Of a DNA stretch of 64,000 bases, positions 20,166 to 33,570 are shown piece by piece. The first letter of the stretch is position 1, and the number at the start of each line of letters is the position of its first letter. The notes under the pieces were generated by a model, which did no database searches, was not told the origin of the DNA, and saw only the letters and a list, made by a program, of their open reading frames with translations. The DNA comes from Nemopilema nomurai (taxonomy: Eukaryota > Cnidaria > Scyphozoa > Rhizostomeae > Rhizostomatidae). Position numbers and translations under genes: made by a program. Location of the stretch: the NCBI GenBank assembly GCA_003864495.1, contig ML133383.1, positions 4,846,881 to 4,910,880 on the forward strand, in the 5' to 3' direction.

Positions 20166-21793
20166 ACATTCACTTAACCTACACGGATTTCGTTACAATC
20201 AGGATGAGCTGAATTTTGTAACGCAGGGAATCAAATTGTGTCATTGCATTTAGAGTGGTACCATTCATTTGGTACTTTCAAGAAATCAGATTGTCATAAA
20301 ATATATGGTTAACATTTGCTTGTTGTTTGATTAACCTTTTTGCTTCCCATATTATTTTGCTTCTTTCCAAAAAGCTAAAGTTCTCACACGATGAGTCAAT
20401 AATTATTAAGAAAAGCAAACCAAACTTTTGAAAAAGAGCATAAATTAAACTGAAGACCCAGCAGCTTGTCTCGGCAAGCAAGGTCTCTGGGGCGTGGTAC
20501 AGAAAGGGTGTGGCTAAAGACAAATTTGGCCAACCTCTACTTCAAAACTTGAGTCAGAGGCCCAGTGTATGAAAACTTTCTGCAGTGCTTATTAGATAGA
20601 TCTCAAAAGCTGATATATTCCACGACGGTAATTGTTTCTGGTATTGCTAGTTAACACAATATATTGCTAGTTAAGTATTTTGTCGAATATTATCCTTGTC
20701 CTTCTTCAGCCAGCGTTACAAACGACACTCTATTCTCCAATTTAGCCCAATTTGCCAAAGGCTTCATTGACCTGTCTCGTAGTTTAATTAAAACATAAGG
20801 TGGGGACTTTTGATCACCACTTGAATACTAAGCAGGGTCTATTGTGCGCAGGCCAAGAATCGTAGCGCACGGAGCGTAAAGTTTGATGTTGTTGCCTGCG
20901 CTAGTTTCCAAATGCTGTGGAAAGAGGCATATTACACTGGTAAAACTCCATCATTTCGAACTTATGGTAAGACATTTGCTGACTAAAGGTCGACCACCAT
21001 TTGCCCAAGCGTAAAGAAGTATGAAAGAAAAGAAAACCCCGTCCACACGAGAAAATGGAGACGGGATGACAGCCAGAATCACATTGCAGCTGTAAATCGA
21101 CGAAGAAAGGTTATGCTATTCCCTTTCATGCGACAGAAACTGTTGGAAATTGAAGAAGTAGAATGTTATCTGTACTTGAAACTACCTAGAAAAGATACGA
21201 CTTTGACTTAAGGGAACCGGTAAAGGTGCCTACCTCTTGCTTATTCGATAAACACAAGTGTCCGATTCAAAATTATTTTTCAAACGTTTCGAATGTCTGC
21301 TTCAAAATTTAAAGAATTAGCAAAATATGTTGTACTCCTGGAGCTTGTTAGTGTAGTAGAATTACGGCTTTACCCCGACAAAAATAATATAAAAATGAGA
21401 TTATTGCATGTGAGCAGGGGCGCATGTACCCCTTTCATCAACTCTGCTCACCCATTGAGAAATGAGTATTGGCAATAAAGGCAAAGTTCTGAATTGAACA
21501 CTTGCGCTTAGCTACTGTGGAGCAGAGAAAACATACTCCAATCTCTGCCAAAAGTCTTGGAACACTTGCTCTAATTTACGCATCGCGCAGCGTGCTGAAT
21601 CACCTCGCCCCTCAAACAATGTTGTATAGCGCAAAAGCAAATAACTCTACAAACACAAGTGATGAATTCACATATAGCTATGGCTTTCACCTAACGATCC
21701 AACAATGTTTTAGGGGGAAGGGGTTGCAACATAAAAGGAAACGCAGGAATAGAACGGGGGTTGAAAAATCACTTAATGTTCAAGGTGTTCCAA
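20166..21793. other. Non-coding stretch (copy 1)
   Basis: No supported gene. It includes the empty TTAA site (21208-21211) of the element found in copy 2. A 127-codon plus frame from 21502 has no ATG and is discussed under rejected items. The equivalent is 49691-53205 minus the TTAA element. Confidence 0.4.
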
Positions 21794-22220
21794 TTACTTT
21801 TGGCAGAGATTGTAGCTTCTTTCTTGGAGGATCTGCTGTAGACGCCTTTCTTGTGTCAACCAACATTCTTCTGCAGTCACAATGAACCACGACTGTACCA
21901 ATAGGGGATTATTCAAGTAGCTAAAGAAGAAGTTAACACTGCGTCTATTATGGACGTCTATCATAAATACATTTCGACTTAAAATGCTCCAAACTTTATT
22001 ACATTTAATCACATAGTATCACCAGCACTAATTGATAAAACGTACCTTCGCAAGTGAGAAAAATCTCTTTCTTCACTGACTCGGGACTTGTTTTCAGTCC
22101 TTTCATCCTTACCTTCACCGCTGACTCTTTCTCGAATCCTTCGTTACATAAGGCACACATTCCATTTATTGCATAATTATCTGCGCGCCTTTTCAATATT
22201 CGTTTGGCCTTTTCTTCATT
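21794..22220 (-). CDS. Small two-exon gene candidate with C-x2-C motif (copy 1)
   Basis: Exon 1 (22220-22046) is open after a TGA and encodes NEEKAKRILKRRADNYAING, CALCNEGFEKESAVKVRMKG and LKTSPESVKKEIFLTCE; it ends at a strong donor (GCGAAG|gtacgt). After a ~175 bp intron, the acceptor TTCATTGTGACTGCAG (ending 21871) leads in the correct phase to EECWLTQERRLQQILQERSY and a TAA at 21794. The joined product is ~85 residues, basic and helical, with CALC and later cysteines able to form a zinc knuckle. No family recognised. The first in-frame ATG is at CALC, so an upstream exon may exist. Confidence 0.4.
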
Positions 22221-25200
22221 TCACCTTTTAATTGAACTCACTTACTAACGGTAAACATGTTTAAAAAAGTTGTACATAATGCATTTTCCTTTCAGAAGAT
22301 GTACATGTTATGTAGTTTTGGCGAAAAAAGATTTGATTCCCTGTTGTCGGTTGTCCACTATGGGGCTAGCCCATATATGGGGTTTCCAATTCCCAATTAA
22401 TGGGGCTTTTTTGTCATATCTAACATAGAATAGAACATCTGTGCCAAATTACAGATTTATATCGTTTTTGTCAAGATTAGAGCGTTTTCACACCCAATTC
22501 CACTACACTACGTGACCTGTCGTCAATTACAATGTTCCAATCTTCCCCTTCATTGTCCAGCATATCTCCTACCTGCACCCGAGCATCCAAAAATTTTGGA
22601 GTAATAGGGTTTAGTCTTCAGGACTCGAAATCTTGAAACCTTCTGTGGAGAAAGTTGGACAGAAAAGTAAAGTTGGCCACTTTTTTTCTAAACGCCACCC
22701 AACCAAAATGGTCCAGCCACATCACTGTCAAGAGACCTTCATGAATGCCATGTTTGTCAAGAAGCAACGCCAGAAATCAAACGTTTCTTTGGCGGTTTTA
22801 CCACCATCTTAAGGAAAGTATAGCTTGCGTGACGATGGCATTTTAATGCAATACTCGCTTTACTAGGACTAGAATGCTGTCTGTCAAACTACAAACAACT
22901 TTTCATTTATTCACATCTTTTCATTTATTCACATCTTTTTGGTATTTCTCGTGTACTATGTAGCAAATTATATTGTATGTTGCATTCTGCAAACCATAAT
23001 CTTCCAGAAATCTTATGCAATAATATGGACTGAAAAGACCAAAAATCTATATTGAGAACAAAACGTCTTGAGCTCAAGTTTTTTTACATTTGATTGTTTT
23101 TTGCCCTTCTACTGAAATGGATATCATAGAGTGTTTGTCAAATACCTTTATTCAATAATTGCTGTTTATTCAATCAAATTTCCGCACACTCAGGAAAGAG
23201 AAGCGGTTAATGCTTTGAAAAAGTTGCGGTTGCTGCCTTTTCGGTATATCAGTACTGGAAGGAAAAGTGAACCCTCATTGATGGTAGGGAAAACAGGGGA
23301 TCTAAGCCTCCGCATAAATTACACATGAGACAGTAAATTCTTGTCACATTATATTGAATGCATTCGAGTACCAATTCTTGCTGAAACAAACCGCCACTTC
23401 AATCACTGTTCTAAAAAGGAGTAGATCGAGCAACTGGACTGTGTTTTTGAAGCCATGATAGCGGTCACCTTGATGTGACCACCTTTCTGTAATCACATGA
23501 GACCACAGTTCCACATTTGTTTGAACAAAGCACGACACTTGTTGGGAAATCTAGAATAACATCGAAATTTCATTATAAAGTCTTCATGTTGTGTATTTAT
23601 ATTTATCCGCAAACTAATGAACCAAAATGAATAGGATACACGATTCCTAGCGTATCTGAGCTTTGTGATTTGCGAGAGGGACATGTCAAACTTTAGCATA
23701 ACAATTAACGGAGCATCTATACATTGATTCTTGTCTGGACCAAAACAGACAGATTTACGGCAGCATATTTTTTCAGTTAACAAGCTAAATATGATACGGA
23801 GCTAAAAAGTGAAATGACAGTGAAGTTAAAAGTAATGTATTTTCTTCCAAAAGGGTAAGGAAAGCAGGAATTTACAGATCATTCTGCGATTGGCAAAATA
23901 AACTTCACGAAAAGATGGCCAAATCTTCTTTGTATTGTTGTTCACAAAGGAATAAGATACTTTAGCCCACACTTAGCTGAAGTCCCTTGTAGCCCCATAG
24001 TCCATGGTAGCCCTTATCAAATGGGAAAAGCGAGAGACTTTAGTGGATAATCGTTTGGGCACGGAATTCAAATTAAGCTCAAGAATAGAAAGTTCAGAGA
24101 AATACCTCGTTTTCTATTCCAATTACGTTTTCACCGAAACTAAATTTCTAAGTCCTGTTAAATCATTAATTAAAGATAGAGATGTTGCTTGTTAGAATTG
24201 GCTGGCTGTGATAACGACCACTCAGAGCAAATATAAATTTGTGTCTAATTAAGCATTCGTCAGTCATCCTTTTAACTGAAAGTCTCACAATACGAGAAAC
24301 GAGATGGTTTTTCTGTTAGGTAATGCAAGATGGTTTTTCAAGAAAAGTATTGAAGTCTTTTGACTTGAAGCGTAGACGTACTTGAAGCGTGGAACTTTCC
24401 TCCGACAGAATCATAATGCATATCACAAGAATCTACTAAATGTCTCTTAACCATAATTATAAATGGAGTACAACGGATATTTATCTGACAAGAGCTTGTT
24501 GCATTGAAAAGAGTTGATAAAAGGCCAGTTGAAAGAAAGTCTAGTTCGCATTTTATGAAAATAATTCACAAAGCTATAGGCATATTTCAATAGAAGAGCA
24601 AATACAGGTAGCATTCTTACATCAGCAATGAAGCCTAGGTTGATGGTACAATAAATTTCAGTATAACTCTTACTGTTAAAAGATAGTTCTCACTATGATT
24701 TCAAGGTGACTGCCACACTTAACGTTAATTGGAATGACTCATCGATCATCAGGTTCCCGTCGCATAGGCCATCAAGTTCTCCTCGCAGGTATTTGGCTTA
24801 ACTAAAAGCATATTTCGCTACCTTTTTATCAAGACGATGGAATGGTACATTCAGAAAATGCATTCTAGTCACAATTTTCGCCGTAAGCACTATGACACCA
24901 AGGGGATAGAATGAGTACAAAGCAACACTTCTTACTTTTTGGTTGAAACCAGGATGAGGTATGCACATTGGTAGAGGGTTGTAATTTGATTCATGTACAT
25001 GGATCGTGTTTTGCTTCGTTTAATGAACAGAATTTCTCATTTCTGTCTCTTGTCTTTCGTTGGCCAATTTTCACAGGCTGTTTTCCGTTCACAACCATGT
25101 GAGGAACATTTTCTAGAATTAAAACAAATTGGTTAGAAAAAACACTAATTGAGTTTTATCCTGATGGAAAGAAAAATTACAGATAGACTAAGCCATCGAA

Positions 25201-25429
25201 AGATAGTATGAAGCTCTTCGTGTTCTACACATTTTCCTGCGAAAATGATACCAAATAAACTACAAATACCAGATTTTGAAACTTGAAAGTGTTGTGTGGG
25301 GACTTAAGAATTCAAAATATAAATGATCTACAAATTGGTGACATTCATATCTTGAAAATGTAATCAAATCAGAGAATAATCGTGAAGTTTTGAAGCATTG
25401 AAAAAACCACTAGTTGCTGACTACATCAA
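22221..25429. other. Mostly non-coding stretch closing copy 1
   Basis: No convincing gene. A minus-strand frame after a good acceptor (TTATTCTAG at 23551) encodes VSCFVQTNVELWSHVITERW to a stop at 23344, but copy 2 has an extra T near 54832 that breaks it. A 63-codon plus frame at 24004-24195 (MVALIKWEKRETLVDN...) is identical in copy 2 (55376-55567), in a region that is identical anyway. A short direct repeat (TTTTCATTTATTCACATC twice) lies at about 22910-22945. The equivalent is 53634-56748. Confidence 0.4.
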
Positions 25430-25508
25430 AATTCTAGTTTCATAAATTGCTTAACATACAACCCTGTGCAATTAAATTCTTTTTGGCTAATCCTGTAAGT
25501 TACAACTT

Positions 25509-26369
25509 CTAAAAGCTCGATTTCCTTTTTGCAAGCTCAATATCTGCAAACTTTGCACATTGCATGCGTCCCTGTTGCCGTTCACATTTTATACTGCTCC
25601 TCGTACGCAACATCTCATCCAGGATTGTAGAATGTCTTTTTTGCCGTGTCAAAACTGCAACATAAAGAAGTGAGAAGACAGGACTTACCTGGTACAGATA
25701 AAAAGCCTCTTTGTCTTCTTCTCCAATGGGGTCTCCCAAACCTTAGCCACAAATGCAGTCTTTCTATTTTCGTTCTTGTTGCTAGTTATTTATTTAAATA
25801 TGCTGGCCATGATACCGTCTTTTCAAATGACCCAACCACATCTAAAGAGAAAAGAGGTGCAAAATGATTAGAGCTTTAATAAAAAGAAGATCTTTCTAAG
25901 AATAAGTTGATTTTGCGAGACTTTTTACGGGGTCACGGTGTAGAAGGTTTCGTTTTGCCTTTCTGTGTTCACAACCAATGTGTACTAATCATTGCTTCCT
26001 TGTAATGTCACTGGCTTTCACAGCTTCAGGTTGAAACTTTCGCCATCATAACAAACAGCATGGATCTATGTCTTTACATTTTCCGTTTCAAAAATAATGC
26101 TTTTCCTTTCAATATCCAATGTCTTTCTTTATAAATCCAAGGAAGGAGATCTCAAGTCAAAGAAATTAAACAAAGACACGGCTAAATATACAAGAATTAT
26201 AGTAAAAAAGTGCCAAAATCTTATCAGTACCTGGTTTAGGAAACAAATAGCTCTCAAACGTCTTTGCATCGACTCCCTTGCTCCAAGCAATAAGAAAGAG
26301 TACTTTTGATTCTTTTGATTGTTCCAAAACATTGTCTGAACTGCAACCTCTTCCCACTCAACCCATTGT
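25509..26369 (-). CDS. Unidentified gene, last two exons (copy 2)
   Basis: Copy 2 counterpart of the gene end at 81-941. The exons are 26369-26231 and 25741-25509, with the same acceptor and donor sequences. The C missing near position 935 of copy 1 is present here, so the frame starts as QWVEWEEVAVQ. A G is missing from the CCTTGCTCC stretch near 26280, so the frame is lost at ...LLLGA. The terminal exon is intact and encodes the same 76 residues as the other copies. Whether the indel is biological or a sequencing error cannot be told from one sequence. Confidence 0.42.
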
Positions 26370-26784
26370 CTGCGAAATGACATGATTCGTGAAACTAAGC
26401 ATTGAACATTGAAAGAGGAAGGTGATTAAGGATAAAAACAGCCTAAGGTACCTGAAAAGCGTTTATCAAGTCCAAATACCCTAACACAAGTGAAAAATTA
26501 AGACGCATGTGAAGAGTGAGGACAACTGAAAGCATGAGCTACTTGCAACTTTACCAATGATAGGGGCCTACAAAGAATACAACAAAAAATTTCTTGGCTA
26601 CTTACCACCTCTCTCAGGTTAGAAGAAGTTGTAAATCGTCCTGAAAAGCCTCAGCATCCCTTTCCAACCGTCGTCCTGAATCCCCAACTATGCTTAAATT
26701 GAAGAAACGTAACCCTTAGCCTCGGAAGACAGAGGGAGCATAAGGAAAATCAAACATATCAGTAACACTAGGTGTAGTCATTTC

Positions 26785-29700
26785 TAATCATTGGTTAATT
26801 TAAAAATCGCATTTCCCCATGGATCTCTCGTTCGAGATACGCCTATTCAAAGCTACTGCGTACAGAGCCAATGGGCTGAGATCATACTAGAGCGTTGAAC
26901 GGGGGACTGTGATCACAAATAACACAATAACCTAAGGCACCTGAAACGACGTTTCTCATCACCCCTATGCCCTAATTCAAGGTGATGAATGGTGATGGAA
27001 CACCGTCATGCGAAACAGGTAGGAAACAAACTACTTAAATTACCATTTACAATTACTTTAATCATTACTCTAATTATGAATAAAATATCTTTTATTTTAT
27101 TTGTAGTCGTTCCAAATTATTGATTAAATTGCGAAGTTAGTCCCCGTGAATATCCCTAGACCTCGTTCGAGATACGCCTATTCAAAGCTGCTGCGTACAG
27201 AGCCAATGGGCTATGGTCATACTAAACCGTTGAACGGGGAACTGTGATTACAAATAACACACAACCTAAAGCACCTGAAACGACGTTTCTCATCGCCCCT
27301 ATGCCCCACTTCAAGGCGATGAATGGTGATGGAACACCGTCATGCGAAACAGGTAGGAAACAAACTACCCAAGCTACTACACTATGATACATGTAGTTGC
27401 TCCAAATTATTGGTTTATTGGTAAAAACTCTCCCACTTGGTATCGCATAACCGCCCTACGATACCTATTCAATGTTCTTCTGTACTGACCGAGGGGCCAT
27501 AGTCGGTACTAAACAATGAACTGGGGATTGTGATTACAAAAACACAACAACCTAAGGCACCTGAAACGACGTTTCTCATCGCCTCTATGCCCCACTTCAA
27601 GGCGATGAATGGTGATGGAACACCGTCATGCGAAACAGGTAGGAAACAAACTACCCAAGTTACTACTGATACTATGATACATGTAGTTGCTCCAAATTAT
27701 TGGTTTATTGGTAAAAACTCTCCCACTTGGTATCGCATAACCGCCCTACGATACCTATTCAATGTTCTTCTGTACTGACCGAGGGGCCATAGTCGGTACT
27801 AAACAATGAACTGGGGATTGTGATTACAAAAACACAACAACCTAAGGCACCTGAAACGACGTTTCTCATCGCCCCTATGCCCCACTTCAAGGCGATGAAA
27901 TGGTGATGGAACACCGTCATGCGAAACAGGTAGGAAACAAACTACCCAAGTTACTACTGACACTATGATACATGTAGTTGCTCCAAATTATTGGTTTATT
28001 GGTAAAAACTCTCCCACTTGGTATCGCATAACCGCCCTACGATACCTATTCAATGTTCTTCTGTACTGACCGAGGGGCCATAGTCGGTACTAAACAATGA
28101 ACTGGGGATTGTGATTACAAAAACACAACAACCTAAGGCACCTGAAACGACGTTTCTCATCGCCCTATGCCCCACTTCAAGGCGATGAATGGTGATGGAA
28201 CACCGTCATGCGAAACAGGTAGGAAACAAACTACCCAAGTTACTACTGATCACTATGATACATGTAGTTGCTCCAAATTATTGGTTTATTGGTAAAAACT
28301 CTCCCACTTGGTATCGCATAACCGTCCCACGATACCTATTCAATGTTCTTCTGTACTGACCGAGGGGCCATAGTCGGTACTAAACAATGAACTGGGGATT
28401 GTGATTACAAAAACACAACAACCTAAGGCACCTGAAACGACGTTTCTCATCGCCCCTATGCCCCACTTCAAGGCGATGAATGGTGATGGAACACCGTCAT
28501 GCGAAACAGGTAGGAAACAAACTACCCAAGTTACTACTGACACTATGATACATGTAGTTGCTCCAAATTATTGGTTTATTGGTAAAAACTCTCCCACTTG
28601 GTATCGCATAACCGCCCTACGATACCTATTCAATGTTCTTCTGTACTGACCGAGGGGCCATAGTCGGTACTAAACAATGAACTGGGGATTGTGATTACAA
28701 AAACACAACAACCTAAGGCACCTGAAACGACGTTTCTCATCGCCCCTATGCCCCACTTCAAGGCGATGAATGGTGATGGAACACCGTCATGCGAAACAGG
28801 TAGGAAACAAACTACCCAAGTTACTACTGATCACTATGATACATGTAGTTGCTCCAAATTATTGGTTTATTGGTAAAAACTCTCCCACTTGGTATCGCAT
28901 AACCGTCCCACGATACCTATTCAATGTTCTTCTGTACTGACCGAGGGGCCATAGTCGGTACTAAACAATGAACTGGGATTGTGATTACAAAAACACAACA
29001 ACCTAAGGCACCTGAAACGACGTTTCTCATCGCCCCTATGCCCCACTTCAAGGCGATGAATGGTGATGGAACACCGTCATGCGAAACAGGTAGGAAACAA
29101 ACTACCCAAGTTACTACTGATCACTATGATACATGTAGTTGCTCCAAATTATTGGTTTATTGGTAAAAATCTCCCACTTGGTATCGCATAACCGCCCTAC
29201 GATACCTATTCAATGTTCTTTGTACTGACCGAGGGGCCAAGTCGGTACTAAACATTGAACTGGGGATTGTGATTACAAAAACACAACAACCTAAGGCACC
29301 TGAAACGACGTTTCTCATCGCCCCTATGCCCACTTCAAGGCGATGAATGGTGATGGAACACCGTCATGCGAAACAGGTAGGAAACAAACTACCCAAGTTA
29401 CTACTGATCACTATGATACATGTAGTTGCTCCAAATTATTGGTTTATTGGTAAAAACTCTCCCACTTGGTATCGCATAACCGCCCTACGATACCTATTCA
29501 ATGTTCTTCTGTACTGACCGAGGGGCCAAAGTCGGTACTAAACAATGAACTGGGGATTGTGATTACAAAAACACAACAACCTAAGGCACCTGAAACGACG
29601 TTTCTCATCGCCCCTATGCCCCACTTCAAGGCGATGAATGGTGATGGAACACCGTCATGCGAAACAGGTAGGAAACAAACTACCCAAGTTACTACTGATC

Positions 29701-30565
29701 ACTATGATACATGTAGTTGCTCCAATTATTGGTTTATTGGTAAAAACTCTCCCACTTGGTATCGCATAACCGCCCTACGATACCTATTCAATGTTCTTCT
29801 GTACTGACCGAGTGGCCAAAGTCGGTACAAACAATGAACTGGGGATTGTGATTACAAAAACACAACAACCTAAGGCACCTGAAACGACGTTTCTCATCGC
29901 CCCTATGCCCCACTTCAAGGCGATGAATGGTGATGGAACACCGTCATGCGAAACAGGTAGGAAACAAACTACCCAAGTTACTACTGATCACTATGATACA
30001 TGTAGTTGCTCCAAATTATTGGTTTATTGGTAAAAATTCTCCCACTTGGTATCGCATAACCGCCCTACGATACCTATTCAATGTTCTTTTGTACTGACCG
30101 AGGGGCCAAAGTCGGTACTAAACATTGAACTGGGGATTGTGATTACAAAAACACAACAACCTAAGGCACCTGAAACGACGTTTCTCATCGCCCCTATGCC
30201 CCACTTCAAGGCGATGAATGGTGATGGAACACCGTCATGCGAAACAGGTCGGAAACAAACTACCCAAGTTACTACTGATCACTATGATACATGTAGTTGC
30301 TCCAAATTATTGGTTTATTGGTAAAAACTCTCCCACTTGGTATCGCATAACCGTCCCACGATACCTATTCAATGTTCTTCTGTACTGACCGAGGGGCCAT
30401 AGTCGGTACTAAACATTGAACCGGGGATTGTGATTACAAAAACACAACAACCTAAGGCACCTGAAACGACGTTTCTCATCGCCCCTACGCCTCACTTCAA
30501 GACGATGAATGGTGATAGAACACCGTCATGCGAAACAGGTAGGAAACAAACTATTCAAACTAATA
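26785..30565. repeat. ~290 bp satellite array, 13 units (copy 2)
   Basis: The same satellite as at 1344-2815, expanded to thirteen units. Core copies occur near 26945, 27288, 27568, 27868, 28147, 28439, 28729, 29019, 29304, 29596, 29884, 30176 and 30468. The outer units are diverged and the central ones differ by only a few bases, as expected for expansion by unequal exchange in the middle of an array. Single-base indels are frequent among units. Confidence 0.95.
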
Positions 30566-31635
30566 CTTATAATAAGCAAAACAACAATATAAAAAAATCA
30601 AAGCGCGCTAGTGAGCAAAACCACTCACTGCTTTTCTCCGGATGAAAATTTTTCCAAAATTATCCATTTCCGTCCCTTGGAGTCCATCCTCACCATCCGC
30701 CAACTGAACTAAAGACGGAAAAACAGGATGATTAAGTTCAATAAGTGAGATGTTATAAAGGTGAAATATTTTCTGTATACTTATTTCCGATATACTTGTT
30801 AATGTACATCTTTAGACCTGTCGAGTTGCCTATTTACTGTGTACAGATACGACGGGCAATTGTCGGTATTTATCACTGAACAGTGAACCATAATTACAAA
30901 CAGGACAAGAACTTAGGCATCCTGAAACTGTGCTAATCATCGCCCTTTATTCTTCGGATCAATGAATAGTGTGATATTACTGGCCCTGTCAAATTATTTG
31001 TAAATAACGAAGCCTTTCTTCCAGTTTTGCAATTGCCATTAGGTGAGTACTAGGGGCTTTCCCGAGTGTTTTTCGAAAGCAGGCTTTTAAATTTCGTTCT
31101 AGTTCGTTTATCTACTTGTCTTTCTTTTGTCCCTTGCCCTTGATCGCCCAAATCAATTTTTTTTATATTTGTAACATTTTGTTGGTAACACTCGAGTTCT
31201 TTGGGGAGAACTGTTGCCTACATTTGTGTTGGTAGTTACAGCCTTACTTTTTCCCTTTCTCAGCGTAGGATAACGTTTATAGCTATGATTACCTTGACAA
31301 GCAGAGGTGAAGGATAATTCTCAGGTATTAACTTCAATCAGTTTTATGGACATTCTCTGAGATGTTTCCTCTCTTTGCTAAATAACATAATCTCCCCTGT
31401 CGAGTTCCCATCTTTCCGCCTTATTAAATTCCCAAAATATTTCAATATGGCAATAGTGGATGCAGTTTGTATAGTCGACATTCTACCCAGTATAAGCACT
31501 TTATGAAAAACTTAATGAAAAGTTGCGTATGTGCACTTTATGAGAGATGGCAAACAATGATCTCCATGCCTGAATCAAAGTTACAAACTTGCAAGATCAT
31601 TTCTTAACAAAGAACCAAACTTAACTTAGGCATAA

Positions 31636-31755
31636 TGTTAAACTGTCATATTTCATGTTAGTAGCCTCGTATTGAATAGGGGTTGGCTTGGAAGAGTGCC
31701 TAAATGCATAAACATGTGTTTCATTATGGTGTCATCTTTTCGTGGTAGCAGAGGG
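31636..31755 (+). repeat. Copia 5' LTR and primer site (copy 2)
   Basis: Counterpart of 3848-3967. The primer site TGGTAGCAGAGGG is at 31743-31755. Confidence 0.75.
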
Positions 31756-31895
31756 TAGTTGTGCAAAATGAAAGTTAGCAAAGCGTTTATAGATGGAAGT
31801 AAGTGTATGTTTTTAAATGAGAACTGTTACACAGTACAGAAAATCGGCGGATCGGCGGATTATCAGAGTTGAATTCAGCGTGAGAGAATTTCAAA

Positions 31896-32946
31896 ATGGC
31901 GGCAGCTTTTAAAACACCGCCGGTGTTCGATATTGATAATAATTTTACAGTAGATGGATTGAAGAGATAAATGCCTGGAAGGAGCTAACAGATCTTACAG
32001 AGAACAAACAAGGCTTGGCAGTTGCATTATCTTTGCCTGAGAATGATGGAAGTGGGATAAGAGATAAAGTCTTTAGTGTTGTGACGATTGATGATTTGAA
32101 AGTCGCAGATGGCAATACGAAACTAATCACTTACATGGATCAAATATTTAAGAAGGATGAATTATCTGATGCATATGAAACATTCTTTGACTTTGACCGA
32201 TTCGGCCGAAAGGCTGACATGTTGATGGATGTTTATGTAATGGATTTTGAAAAGCTTTAGAATAGAACAAACAAATTCAAATGGAGATTCCTGAAGCAGT
32301 TCGTGCATTCAGGCTTCTAGAGGGAGCAGAATTAGACCAGAAAGCCAGTCAGTTGGTTCTTACAGGAGTGGATTATAAACAGACAGTCGATTTATTAAAA
32401 CAGATGGGCAGTGCTTTAAGGTTTTTTGGAAAACAATCTCTGGCCAAGGAGACCATATCTCATAGTGCTATTAAGGTTGAGCCAGCATATGTTACTGAAA
32501 GTTATCAAGAAACAGATCAAAACCAGGAAGAATTATTCACAAAAGGTTACTCACAAAGTGGCTTTAATTGGGCAAGGAAGCGGAGCTTTCATCCTCAGAA
32601 TATACAGCAAAGTGCCTATCGTCGAAGTACTGGCATTCCAGGTAAAGGAAAGGGGAGGTCGGCTGCTGGCTATGATGAATTAAGGACCAAGCGAGTTAAC
32701 CCCATTGGACCAGATGGATATCCTCTACGATGTAGGAGTTGTCGGTTAATAAGACACTTGAAGAAGGACTGTCCAAATTCATATGAAACTGAAGCGAGAA
32801 AAGCAGCTTTTGAGGAGGCAGTTTTGTTTACTGGAAATCAAGAAGTGCAAGTTTTAGTGGCAGAGTGCATGTATTCGGCAGTTCTTGATAGTGCATGTAG
32901 TTCTACTGTTGCGGGTGAAGAATGGCTATTTGGACTCACTGAGTGA
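31896..32946 (+). pseudogene. Copia gag-protease remnant (copy 2)
   Basis: Same organisation as at 4082-5132: ATG at 31896, early frameshift, in-frame TAG at 32258, then an open 221-codon stretch (32281-32946) with the CCHC knuckle (CRSCRLIRHLKKDC) and protease motif VLDSACSSTVAG. It differs from copies 1 and 3 by scattered substitutions such as G-to-E in LLEGAE. Confidence 0.8.
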
Positions 32947-33482
32947 TGATAAAGTGTCACAGGTTGCCCAGCAGAACAGCAATAGAACATTTTCAGATTT
33001 GGAGGTGGGTGTTAGTTACAGTCCAAAGGACAATTCCATGTTCTTTAGCAGTTGTCAATTGTAAAATTGTGACAGATGTTGTTGAGAGTGACATTTCATT
33101 ACTCTTGAGTGAGGATTCAATAAAAGCTGCTAAAGTAGAACTAGATCTGGAAAATGACAGTGCAACAATTTTTGGACATGAAGTTGATCTACATTGCATA
33201 AGCTCAGGACATTACTGTGTTCCTCTACATCAGCATGAGTTACCAGTTGAATCACGCCTTCAAGTTCAATCAAACCACACTTATGAAAGAAAAGTGCAAT
33301 TGGCTCTTGTGGAAAAGCTTCATAAGCAGTTTGCTCACCGCATATCACAAAGACTGAAATCTTTAATGAAAGATGCAGGCATTGATGAAGCAAGCACTTT
33401 GGATCTAGTTGATGATGTATCAGATCAATGCGATATTTGTCAGCGTTACAAGAAGAAACGCAAGACTTCGGAATGTGCATAA
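32943..33482 (+). pseudogene. Copia integrase zinc-region remnant (copy 2)
   Basis: The best-preserved copy: one open stretch of 179 codons carries ATIFGHEVDLHC, HYCVPLHQHELPVESRLQVQ, the H-x4-H motif in KLHKQFAHR and C-x2-C in CDICQRYKKKRK, then a stop. The integrase D,D,E core is absent. Confidence 0.72.
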
Positions 33483-33570
33483 AGAGAATCCTCATCTTTA
33501 AACAGCAACAACAACTTAAGGCGGATCAGGTTTTTGTGCAGTTACATAAGTTATTGCTATGGTAACTCAC

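Larger units (their letters stand above)
1..25429. repeat. Large tandem unit, copy 1
   Basis: First of three collinear direct repeats; the sequence at position 1 recurs at 25430 and at 56749. It holds, in order, the two-exon minus-strand gene end, five satellite units, a degenerate copia element with a solo gypsy LTR, a foldback-like segment and the small C-x2-C gene candidate. Unique to it are an RTE LINE at 17090-20153, a second LINE fragment near 13985-14370 and a ~270 bp segment near 16234-16505. Because homology runs unbroken from one copy into the next, the true unit boundary cannot be placed; position 1 is only the window edge. Confidence 0.95.

Noticed and set aside
21502..21885. 127-codon plus-strand frame conserved in copy 2 (52914-53297)
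   Set aside because: It starts at TTG, not ATG. The differences between copies are nearly all amino-acid changing (L/S, Y/C, A/E, T/S, H/P), and its end overlaps the better-supported minus-strand exon.
28401..30324. Repeated 61-113 codon frames (MITKTQQPKAPETTF...) across the satellite array
   Set aside because: They are the same frame recurring in each satellite unit. The ~290 bp period is not a multiple of three and indels break continuity, so they are not a multi-domain gene.
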